Of a DNA stretch of 55,768 nucleotides, positions 8,834 through 16,364 are shown one piece after another. The translations under genes were made by a program, and so were the position numbers. Origin of the DNA: Lewinellaceae bacterium (GTDB lineage: Bacteria > Bacteroidota > Bacteroidia > Chitinophagales > Saprospiraceae); contig JACJYC010000029.1 of NCBI GenBank assembly GCA_020636325.1, positions 1-55,768 of the forward strand, written 5' to 3'. The notes under the pieces were generated by a model. The model was not told the DNA's origin, did no database searches, and was given only the letters and a program-made list of their open reading frames with translations. Positions within the stretch are counted from its first letter, which is position 1. Each line of letters starts with the position of its first letter.

Positions 8834-10450
8834 ATGAAGTATAATAATAAATTGCTTTTTTCCGGCTTGCTGTCCCTGGCCTTGTTGTCAGGTTGCAATA
8901 CGGATGAACTGCAAGAACTGAATATCAACCCGCAGGAGGTCACGCAGATCAACCTCAACTTTCTGCTGACAGCCGCCCAACTGGGCGCCGCTTCCGGCGG
9001 ATCGGCGGGGGATAACCGCTATATCGACTGGCGGACCAACATCGGCATGTGCTCTATGGCCATCCAGCAGATCGCCAACGCTGGCGGCGGTATCGCCCCC
9101 GGCGACAAGTACACCGAGAACGTGGAAACCTATACTGCACCGTGGGACTTTATCTACGGCGATCAGCTCAAGAACCTGTCTGAAATCCTGTATCAGACCG
9201 GCCCCAACGGGTTTGATGCCGGCAATAAGGTGAATACCCGGAACGCAGCCCGCATCCTGCGCGCATTCCTGTTCCACCGTTTGACCGACTACTACGGCAG
9301 CATTCCCTATTCGGAAGCCCTGACGGCCAGCCGGACCGACGGAACCTTCTTCCCGAAGTACGACAAGCAAAAGGACATTTATCTGGATCTGCTGAAAGAA
9401 CTGGATGAAGCCTCCTCCGCCTTGAGCGCTTCCAATCCGGATGAAGGCTTTGCAGCTGCCGATATTTATTTCGACGGCGATATCGCCAAGTGGAAAAAAT
9501 GGGGTTATTCCCTCATGCTTCGCCTGGCTATGCGGATCTCGAACGTAGATGCGGCTACGGCCGGTTCCTATGTTCAGAAAGCCATCGCAGGCGGTGTCAT
9601 GACCAGCAATGCCGACAACGTGATCGTGCCGATGGCTACGGGGCCCAGCGAATGGACCAACCAGAACGGGATCTCCCGCGCCTTCTATCCCGGCGACGGC
9701 GGTCAGCCTTCCTACCTGAGCAAAACCCTGGTAGACTGGCTGAAAGGCCCCAGCGCCGGTTCGACGACCGATGACGACCCGCGCCTGATGATCATGAGCG
9801 GCGGCATCATCAACTGGTCACCGACTGACGTGACCATCGTCAATGCCGATCCGCTGGCCCAGAAGGGCATGCCCAACGGCAAGGACGCTACCACACTGGC
9901 TGAATTCGAAGGCCTTCCCGCAGGTCAGACCGTGGATCAGCCCAATACCTATTCCAGGATCAATACCAAGATGCTGGACGACGGCGATCCGTACATGCTG
10001 ATGAGCTACGGCGAAGTGGAATTGTTGCTGGCTGAGGCTGCCGAGCGCAGCATCGGCGGCGCTTCCGGCGCTGAAGGTCACTACAAGGCCGGCGTGAAAG
10101 CTTCCTGCCAGATGTACACCATCTACGACGAAACGCTCACGGCCAGCGATGCCGCGGTTGACGCTTACCTGGCCGCTCGTCCTTACGGCGGCAACAAGCT
10201 TCAAATGATCGGCGAGCAACTTTGGGCGAACAAGTTCCTCAACTGGTGGGATGCCTGGGCCGATTGGAGAAGAACCGGTTTCCCGGTCCTCACTCCGACC
10301 AACTACCCGGGTAACGAAACCGGCGGCGTGATCCCGCAAAGGTTGAAATACCCGGTCGGCGAAGTTGCAGGTAACCCGAATTTCGACGCGGGCGCTACCA
10401 AACCGAACAACTACGTGACCAAGGTTTGGTGGGCAGGCGGCCCTGAATAA
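8834..10450 (+). CDS. SusD/RagB-like nutrient-binding lipoprotein (SusD-like_2 type)
   Basis: A surface lipoprotein that caps the SusC barrel and binds its ligand. The lipobox is LLSGC, with Cys21 as the lipidated residue. LQELNINPQEVTQINLNFLLTAAQ right after it is the typical opening of the SusD-like_2 branch, and the C-terminal part shows SYGEVELLLAEAAERS and the LNWWDAWADWRRTGFPVL segment near the end. I place the start at the ATG at 8834. A TTG two codons upstream (8828) is in frame but unnecessary. With susC it forms a two-gene operon, ended by the strong hairpin at 10501-10527 beyond an inserted palindromic repeat. Confidence 0.95.
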   Translation: MKYNNKLLFSGLLSLALLSGCNTDELQELNINPQEVTQINLNFLLTAAQLGAASGGSAGDNRYIDWRTNIGMCSMAIQQIANAGGGIAPGDKYTENVETYTAPWDFIYGDQLKNLSEILYQTGPNGFDAGNKVNTRNAARILRAFLFHRLTDYYGSIPYSEALTASRTDGTFFPKYDKQKDIYLDLLKELDEASSALSASNPDEGFAAADIYFDGDIAKWKKWGYSLMLRLAMRISNVDAATAGSYVQKAIAGGVMTSNADNVIVPMATGPSEWTNQNGISRAFYPGDGGQPSYLSKTLVDWLKGPSAGSTTDDDPRLMIMSGGIINWSPTDVTIVNADPLAQKGMPNGKDATTLAEFEGLPAGQTVDQPNTYSRINTKMLDDGDPYMLMSYGEVELLLAEAAERSIGGASGAEGHYKAGVKASCQMYTIYDETLTASDAAVDAYLAARPYGGNKLQMIGEQLWANKFLNWWDAWADWRRTGFPVLTPTNYPGNETGGVIPQRLKYPVGEVAGNPNFDAGATKPNNYVTKVWWAGGPE

Positions 10451-10456
10451 TATCAT

Positions 10457-10485
10457 TTAGGGGCGACCACAAGGGTAGCCCCTAC
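10457..10485. repeat. Palindromic GTAGGGGC-type repeat, single copy
   Basis: An imperfect palindrome with arms TAGGGGC(GA) and (TA)GCCCCTA around an ACCACAAGGG centre. It sits seven bases after the SusD stop and belongs to the same family as the array at 10589-10693. Confidence 0.75.
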
Positions 10486-10500
10486 AGCGGCAAAAAAACA

Positions 10501-10533
10501 AACGGCAGCCGGATTCCGGCTGCCGTTTGCTGT
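10501..10533. terminator. Strong hairpin terminator, probably bidirectional
   Basis: A perfect 12-base-pair stem (AACGGCAGCCGG and its complement) has an ATT loop and is flanked by an A-rich run on the left and a T-rich run on the right. It lies between the convergent SusD and CRTAC1-like genes and could end both transcripts. Confidence 0.8.
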
Positions 10534-10588
10534 TTCAGGGAATTGGTTTCTTGGAAGAATGCGGTTTTCAAAAATCGTTTGATCCGGT

Positions 10589-10693
10589 ATAGGGGCGAAA
10601 TCGCGGGTGTTGTTTTTGGGGCAACCACAAGGGTTGCGGTTTGGGGCAACCACAAGGGTTGCGGTTTTGGGCAACCACAAGGGTTGCCCCTAC
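10589..10693. repeat. Array of GGGCAACC-ACAA-GGGTTGCCC palindromes
   Basis: One degenerate unit is followed by three good units spaced about 25 bases apart (about 10617-10693). Each has arms GGGCAACC and GGTTGCC around ACAAG. The last unit carries GTAGGGGC on the minus strand, and its TAG is the stop codon of the CRTAC1-like gene. Confidence 0.85.
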
Positions 10694-13600
10694 CGGGGGG
10701 GGCGGAATGCCAGGACCCGGTCATTGTTGCGGGCCACCAGAATGGTCTTCTTTCCGGCTGAATCGAATGCCTTTACATCCCTGACCTCTCCTTCCACGTA
10801 CATCAACGGCCGTTCCGCTGCCTTGAACGTCATCGGTGTTCCTTTGGCGCCCTTCAAAAACACCCCCCTGCTGGCGTCGTGCCGGCCGGCTTGCGGTTTC
10901 AACGCGTAAAAATTGCCGCCCAACCAGATATCGGTTACCTGATCCCCGTCGAAATCACCCGTGAGGATGCCGAAAACGGGGGAGATCTGGGCCTCAACGG
11001 GCAAGGCCTGCAGCGAAAAGGAACCGCCGTTGTTCCAGAGTACGGCGCTTTCCAGGTAATCCGTCCGGTAAGCGATGGACTGGGCGCGCACTTCTGCGGG
11101 GAAAAGGGTCTCGTAGCGGAGTTTGCCGTAATCCTCGTATTTCAGAATGGTCTTTTTCAAACCGGGCATCTGGGCGGTCAGTTCCTGCTTGGTAGCAAAC
11201 GGGGCAGGTTGGTCATCCAGGGGCGGATACCAGTTGATGATGAATTCGCTTTTGCCGTTGTGGTCAAAATCGTTGACGTACATGGTCAGCGGTTTGGAAG
11301 GGGAGGCTTTGAACTTGGTATTCAACCCCCAGTTGCCGAGGACGAAATCCATGTCGCCGTCCTGATCCAGATCGGCCGGTTGCACGCGGGTCCACCAGCC
11401 GTTGCTGTTGGGCAGGACGGTATTTGAATTGAAAGCCCCTCTTTCATTGGTGAAGATGTGGATGCCCATCCAGTCGCCGACCACGATCAGGTCCGGGTCG
11501 CCATCCGCATCGACGTCGGTCCAGGCGGCATCCGTGACCATTCCGATATCGCCCAGTTCGGGCGGGGCCGCGTCCGTCCAGCTGCCGCCGTTGTTCCTGA
11601 ACAGGAAATTTTGCGGCGGCAAGCCGTAATTGCCGGGCACGTTGCGGGCGCCCAGAAATACGTCGATGGCGCCGTCGCCGTCGAAATCGGCGGTTTCAAG
11701 CGTGGAAAAGTTGCCGATGACCTGCGGAGCGCCCTGTACGTTTTCCTGAAAACCGCCCTTGCCGTCGTTGGTGTACAACCGGACGACAAAACGGAATTTA
11801 TCGTTCCTGAAGTCGTTGCCGCCGGAGCCGATCATCAGGTCCGGGTCGCCGTCGCCGTCAAAATCGGCCAGGGCGGCGCAGGTGCTTTCAAAGCCCGCAT
11901 CCCGGATAAAGGCCGGAACAGGCTGAAAGCGGAAAGTGCCGTCCGGGTTCTGGAGGAAGAGCTTGTCCGGATCCCCCGTTGCGCCGAGGAGGATAAAATC
12001 TTCCAACCGGTCATTATTCACATCGCCGGCAGCCAGCCGGGGGCCTTCTGTTGACAGCATGCGCGGCAGCAGGATCTCCTGATCGAAATCGTTTTGGCGG
12101 TTCTCCACGTGCCGGGCATTGCCTTTGATCACTTCCCCGCCGACTTCCCTGAACATGGCCGCCATTTCGGTTGCAACCGCGGCCCCGCCCGGCGCTGCCT
12201 TTTCCTGCATCAGCACGAGGGTTCTGTCCGCGGCTATGTCCGTCAGGACCTGCGAACGCTTATCCGGCCAGGTTACCTCCAGGCGGTCAATACGGGCAAC
12301 GTTGCCCAAACCGAAGATCACTTCCGGCTCGATGCTGCTCTGAAACCCGCGGGTATTGAAATTTTGGAGCACCCGTTTTTGGTCTCCGAATTGAGCCGTT
12401 ACCCGCGCCCCGATGCCGAATGGGTTTTCCTTGACGCCTTTGAACCGGATTTTCAGGAAATGGTTGCCTTCCGATTCGTTCTCATAGACAAAACTCCGGG
12501 AGTTGATGTTGTTGATCACGAGGTCGTAATCGCCGTCGTTATCCAGATCGCCGTAAGCGGACCCGTTGCTGAAGGAGGGCGTCGAGAAGCCCAGTGCGTC
12601 GGCCTGGTCCTGGAACTGAAGATTACCCTTATTGACGAAAGCGTAATTTTTCAGCGGTTTGGCGGGCATTTGCCGGATGAAATCGAGGTTGGTATACGCA
12701 TTTTGACCGTTGGGGCCGCCTTTTTTGCGGTTGGCGTCAGCCAGGAAGTCCCGGAAATCCATCGACATGAGGTCTCGCAGGATGCCGTTGCTGACAAAGA
12801 TATCGTTGCTGCCGTTGTTGTCGAAATCAAAGATCAGGGCGCCCCAGCTCCAGTCGGTAGCGCCTACGCCGGAAAGCAGTCCGGTTTCCTGAAAATCGCC
12901 GGAACCATTGTTGAGCTGCAGGCAATTCTGGATCATCTGGTAGTGGAAATTGGCCCGGTACTTCAGGTCTTCCAGGTGGTAGGGGTCGAAGGCCATGGTG
13001 GTCTGGAGGCGGTAGTTGTCGGCGGGCAGCATGTCTGTGGTGAAGATTTCCGGTGCGCCGTCGTTGTTCAGGTCGGCGATATCGGCGCCCATGCTCGATA
13101 CGGGGCAGTAGTTGATGCGGGAATTGAGCTCTTCGGAAAAGCGGCCGTTGCCTTGGTTGATGTAGAGGTAATCCCGTTCCCAGAAGTCGTTGCTGATATA
13201 AATGTCGGGCAGCAGGTCGCCGTTGAGGTCGCTTACGGCTATGCCCAGTCCGAAGCCGATAATGCTGCTGTAGATGCCGGCTTCCCGGGATACGTCGTGA
13301 AAAACGCCGCCATCGTTGCGCATGAGCTTGTCGCCGCCGGCATCGGGGTCCTGTCGGGCCTTGCGATAGAGTTCGATCTTGCTGGGGTCTTTGAAGCTGT
13401 TGTTGAGGATATAGCAATCCAGGTCGCCGTCGAGGTCGTAATCGAAAAAGGCGGCGTGCGTGGAATAGCCTTCATTGTTGAGGTTGTATTCCTTTGCCTT
13501 CTCCGTGAAGGTGAGGTCGCCGTTGTTGATAAACAATTCATTTTCCCGGTACTTCCCATCCACATCCCCCGAGTTGCACACGTAAATATCCAGGAGGCCG

Positions 13601-14013
13601 TCGGCGTTGACGTCGGCCATGGTGACGCCGGTACTCCAGGCGCCTGTACCGCCGACCCCGGCTTTTTCGGTAATGTCCTCAAACTGCAGGTTCCCTTTGT
13701 TCAGGTAGAGCCTGTTTTTGAGCTGATTGGCGGTGAAGTAAATATCGGGCAGTGAATCATTGTTGATATCCCCTATGGCAACCCCGCCGCCGTTGTAGAA
13801 ATTCCGGTAGGTCAGGATGTTGAACCCTTCTTCGTCCCTGACCTCGTTGATGAAATCAATCCCGGTGGCTTGCTGGTCGAGCAAGGTAAACAAGGTACCG
13901 CCTGATGCCGGGTTTGAACCTGGAGAATCCGGCTTTTGGTTTGTGCAGCCGGCCAGCAAAAGTAATAATGGAAAAGAGCGTAAGATTGACAGTGATCTGG
14001 TCCGAAAATACAT
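10690..14013 (-). CDS. CRTAC1-like lipoprotein with FG-GAP/VCBS repeats and ASPIC/UnbV domain
   Basis: An exported protein of 1107 residues whose molecular function is unknown. A lipobox (LLLLAGC) follows a short hydrophobic segment. Many calcium-binding-like beta-propeller motifs of the FG-GAP/VCBS type follow (GDINNDSLPDIYF, ADVNADGLLDIYV, YDLDGDLDCYI). The ASPIC/UnbV domain sits at about residues 515-600 (NPFGIGARVTAQFG...NTRGFQSS), then a second set of propeller motifs runs to the end. I chose the ATG at 14013. The alternative at 14061 overlaps the toxin stop (ATGA) and would push the lipobox too far in. The architecture is shared with the protein at 24749-28102, so the two are paralogs. 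The TAG stop lies inside a palindromic repeat. Confidence 0.9.
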   Translation of the reverse strand: MYFRTRSLSILRSFPLLLLLAGCTNQKPDSPGSNPASGGTLFTLLDQQATGIDFINEVRDEEGFNILTYRNFYNGGGVAIGDINNDSLPDIYFTANQLKNRLYLNKGNLQFEDITEKAGVGGTGAWSTGVTMADVNADGLLDIYVCNSGDVDGKYRENELFINNGDLTFTEKAKEYNLNNEGYSTHAAFFDYDLDGDLDCYILNNSFKDPSKIELYRKARQDPDAGGDKLMRNDGGVFHDVSREAGIYSSIIGFGLGIAVSDLNGDLLPDIYISNDFWERDYLYINQGNGRFSEELNSRINYCPVSSMGADIADLNNDGAPEIFTTDMLPADNYRLQTTMAFDPYHLEDLKYRANFHYQMIQNCLQLNNGSGDFQETGLLSGVGATDWSWGALIFDFDNNGSNDIFVSNGILRDLMSMDFRDFLADANRKKGGPNGQNAYTNLDFIRQMPAKPLKNYAFVNKGNLQFQDQADALGFSTPSFSNGSAYGDLDNDGDYDLVINNINSRSFVYENESEGNHFLKIRFKGVKENPFGIGARVTAQFGDQKRVLQNFNTRGFQSSIEPEVIFGLGNVARIDRLEVTWPDKRSQVLTDIAADRTLVLMQEKAAPGGAAVATEMAAMFREVGGEVIKGNARHVENRQNDFDQEILLPRMLSTEGPRLAAGDVNNDRLEDFILLGATGDPDKLFLQNPDGTFRFQPVPAFIRDAGFESTCAALADFDGDGDPDLMIGSGGNDFRNDKFRFVVRLYTNDGKGGFQENVQGAPQVIGNFSTLETADFDGDGAIDVFLGARNVPGNYGLPPQNFLFRNNGGSWTDAAPPELGDIGMVTDAAWTDVDADGDPDLIVVGDWMGIHIFTNERGAFNSNTVLPNSNGWWTRVQPADLDQDGDMDFVLGNWGLNTKFKASPSKPLTMYVNDFDHNGKSEFIINWYPPLDDQPAPFATKQELTAQMPGLKKTILKYEDYGKLRYETLFPAEVRAQSIAYRTDYLESAVLWNNGGSFSLQALPVEAQISPVFGILTGDFDGDQVTDIWLGGNFYALKPQAGRHDASRGVFLKGAKGTPMTFKAAERPLMYVEGEVRDVKAFDSAGKKTILVARNNDRVLAFRPPR

Positions 14014-14057
14014 GCAGATGCAAATTAAGAAAATTAAAGAGTTGATGCATAACTGTA

Positions 14058-14447
14058 TCATTCAGCGAAAGGATTCGAAACAACCAGGCCTTGTATGGTA
14101 GTGAAATCCTTTTCATTCCTGGTAACAAGGATGAGATTATGCGTTAAAGCTGTAGCAGCTATTATTGCATCCGGTAATTTAATTTTGTTGAATTTCCTTA
14201 ACTGAATGGTCTTTTCTACGATTTCATCGGATAATGGAAGCACAATGGAGTCGGTGATAAACGCTTCATATTCGAACGCTTCTTTGGGGTCTGAAGGTTG
14301 AAAACCTAATACTTCCATCTTGGTGATAATGGAAATACACGCCGGCAAATTGGCAGCTGCCTGAATTGTCCTGGAATTTACGGGATTTAAAGTTCCATTT
14401 ATCAGGTAAATGATGATATTGGTATCTAGTAGATAGGCCGTTCCCAT
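14058..14447 (-). CDS. PIN-domain ribonuclease toxin (VapC-like)
   Basis: A 129-residue PIN-domain protein and probable toxin that cleaves RNA. The acidic catalytic set is complete: Asp8 in LLDTNIIIY, Glu45 in TKMEVLGF, Asp93 in KLPDAIIAAT and Asp114 in RNEKDF. The length is normal for VapC. Its start overlaps the end of the small upstream gene by 22 bases, the classic toxin-antitoxin arrangement with antitoxin first. A repressor/antitoxin pair with autoregulation is the expected behaviour. Confidence 0.9.
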   Translation of the reverse strand: MGTAYLLDTNIIIYLINGTLNPVNSRTIQAAANLPACISIITKMEVLGFQPSDPKEAFEYEAFITDSIVLPLSDEIVEKTIQLRKFNKIKLPDAIIAATALTHNLILVTRNEKDFTTIQGLVVSNPFAE

Positions 14448-14647
14448 TCATCACGTGTTTGCTGGATATAATTCTCAAAGGCCTTTGTGTCAAGATCCGG
14501 CAACTTGCCTATGTGTTTAGAAAGCGGAACTAATGGCTTGGATTCCATGGGGACTTCCTGATAAACTATTTTCACTCCGATACCTTTCAATAAGGGAAGC
14601 AATGATTCTAACTCGCCCAAGTGTTTAAGTTCTACAAGAAGTTGCAT
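14426..14647 (-). CDS. Probable antitoxin of the PIN-domain toxin
   Basis: A 73-residue protein directly upstream of, and overlapping, the PIN toxin. The N-terminal half (MQLLVELKHLGELESLLPLLKGIGVKI) is predicted to be strand plus helix. The C-terminal half is charged (KLPDLDTKAFENYIQQTRDEWE) and would be the toxin-wrapping tail. I do not recognise a standard AbrB, RHH or Phd domain, so the call rests mainly on position and size. The start is the ATG at 14647; a TTG one codon earlier (14650) is also in frame. A perfect -7 element lies 24 bases upstream. Confidence 0.7.
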   Translation of the reverse strand: MQLLVELKHLGELESLLPLLKGIGVKIVYQEVPMESKPLVPLSKHIGKLPDLDTKAFENYIQQTRDEWERPIY

Positions 14648-14670
14648 CAATTAATTTTTTGTCTGCACAT

Positions 14671-14690
14671 ACAAAGTTAACAATTGTCGA
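14671..14690 (-). promoter_or_regulatory. Promoter and possible operator of the toxin-antitoxin pair
   Basis: TAACTTTG (14678-14671) is a perfect -7 element 24 bases upstream of the antitoxin ATG. Overlapping its upstream edge is the inverted repeat GTTaACAATTGTcgAAC (14675-14691), a plausible site for antitoxin autoregulation. Confidence 0.5.
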
Positions 14691-14726
14691 ACAAAATAAA
14701 GTTCAATCAGATAAAGATAATTTAAT

Positions 14727-16280
14727 TCAGCGATCCCCGGATTTTCTGAAGATCCCGTCTCCGTTGGTTCCCCGGTAGGCGCCCCAAATGACGGGCTTCC
14801 GGATCCGTACATTGGTGGAAATCCTTCGGGCGTTCATGCCCAGGAAGCTCACCAGGTCCTGATAATGGAAATACCGGAAATGGACGATGTCCAGGTAGCC
14901 GTCCTGGTCAAGATCGCCGATCCATGGCGTGGTAAAGATGTTTTTCAGGCCCTGCGCTTCATCGATGAGCTGAACGGAATTGTCCTTAAAGTTGACAGCC
15001 AGCAGTTTGTTGACCATGGTCCTGGGCGCATTTCCGGTAAAACCGGTTGAGCAATCGAATTCGTTGATGCTGATGATGGCTTCGTCGCGGCCGTCGTGGT
15101 TCAGGTCGTAGACAACCGGAGAGGAGAAACCGGTGCAGCCCATGGAGTCCTGATAGGCGATTGCGCCGGTGGCGCCGTCGAGCATGATCTGAAGGGAGCC
15201 GGTGCTGTTGGGCCATTCTCCTTTGCTGACGAAAGTGAAAAAATCCGGGATATCATCCGCTGTGAAATAACCCGCCGCAAAACTGTTGCTCGACTCGGTG
15301 CCCGGAATTTTCCGTTGCCAAAGGGTTTCCAGGCTTTTTCCGTCGATGGCGAAAACGGAACTGCCGTGGGAGATGGCTACGATATCGTAAAAGCCGTCGC
15401 CGTTGATGTCGGCAAGGGTAGGGGGGGCAATGAAGCCGTGCCCTGTTTCGGAGGCAATGACCCGGGCGTTCGACAGTTTTTTGTCCAGCAGATCCTGCAG
15501 GGTGCAGCGGTAAAGGTTCCCGCTGATGGTTTCGCCGCCGGTGCCGAAGAGGATGGACATATCGGGGCTGCCGGGCTGCGAAAAGCAGAGGGGCGCCATA
15601 TAGGATTCCTTGCCGTCGGGCATGGTATCCGCGGCGATGATGTCCCCGGTCTTGCTGTTGATGATCATCAGCACGGCAGGGTAGCGATCCGTTTCGGAAT
15701 AGGGCGCCGCTTCCGGATTGCCGCCGTTGATGGCCAGCAGGTCGGGAATGCCGTCGCCGTTCTGATCCGGTACGAGGACCGTGTTGTTGAAATTGTAATG
15801 GGCGTATTTCAGGATGGGGTCATCCTGGTATTTGTAGGTGTAAGACCAGATCAGGGCGCCGTCCTTGCCGTTGATGGCATAGAATTGCGGGCGCCGTCCG
15901 CCGATGAAAACGTCGGGAATGCCGTCGCCGGTCACGTCGTTGAAGGTGGGCGAACCGAATACCTGGTCGGTGGATTCCTGCTGCCAGAGCAGTTGCCCGG
16001 TTTTGCCGTCCAGCGCGATGATCCCTTGTTTGGCGTGTTGTTTCTCATTCTGGCCGGCGCCGATCACGATATCCAGGATGCCGTCCTGGTTGAGATCGGC
16101 GGCCCGGGGCGAGGATTGGGAGCCGATCACGGGAAAGTCGACCGTCCAGGCCAATTCGGTTTTTTTGGATGAACAGCCCGCGACCAGCAGGCATGCGGGC
16201 AATAAAAAGCAGGAATAAAAAACGGCGCGCTGTTCGGGCTGGAAAGCGCGGAAAAGAACCGCAGTTTTTGTGGCTGACAT
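14727..16280 (-). CDS. FG-GAP/VCBS repeat lipoprotein
   Basis: A 517-residue exported beta-propeller protein. The lipobox is LLVAGC (Cys36) after a hydrophobic segment. Repeats of the form aDLNQDGILDIVIG, NDVTGDGIPDVFIG, PDQNGDGIPDLLAI and GDLDQDGYLDIVHF mark FG-GAP blades. Several blades also show the PQQ-enzyme-like motif IALDGKTGQLLWQ, so it mixes VCBS and quinoprotein-like blades. No enzyme active site is seen; a binding or scaffold role on the outer membrane is the simplest reading. A near-consensus -7 (TACTTTTA) sits about 30 bases upstream. It shares the style of the CRTAC1-like gene downstream but lacks the ASPIC domain. Confidence 0.85.
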   Translation of the reverse strand: MSATKTAVLFRAFQPEQRAVFYSCFLLPACLLVAGCSSKKTELAWTVDFPVIGSQSSPRAADLNQDGILDIVIGAGQNEKQHAKQGIIALDGKTGQLLWQQESTDQVFGSPTFNDVTGDGIPDVFIGGRRPQFYAINGKDGALIWSYTYKYQDDPILKYAHYNFNNTVLVPDQNGDGIPDLLAINGGNPEAAPYSETDRYPAVLMIINSKTGDIIAADTMPDGKESYMAPLCFSQPGSPDMSILFGTGGETISGNLYRCTLQDLLDKKLSNARVIASETGHGFIAPPTLADINGDGFYDIVAISHGSSVFAIDGKSLETLWQRKIPGTESSNSFAAGYFTADDIPDFFTFVSKGEWPNSTGSLQIMLDGATGAIAYQDSMGCTGFSSPVVYDLNHDGRDEAIISINEFDCSTGFTGNAPRTMVNKLLAVNFKDNSVQLIDEAQGLKNIFTTPWIGDLDQDGYLDIVHFRYFHYQDLVSFLGMNARRISTNVRIRKPVIWGAYRGTNGDGIFRKSGDR

Positions 16281-16364
16281 ATCCTCTTGTGGCGATGGTT
16301 GGTGACGGGGTAAAAGTACGGAAGAATATGCAAACTCACCTGTTTTCAGGCCCGGACATTGGCA

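Noticed and set aside
5567..10450. A complete polysaccharide-utilisation locus around SusC/SusD
   Set aside because: No glycoside hydrolase, sulfatase or dedicated sensor adjoins the pair; neighbours are typA and an unrelated minus-strand gene.
10453..10761. Several short frames in the palindromic repeat area
   Set aside because: Their sequence is translation of GGGCAACC/GGTTGCC repeats in all phases; no coding signal.
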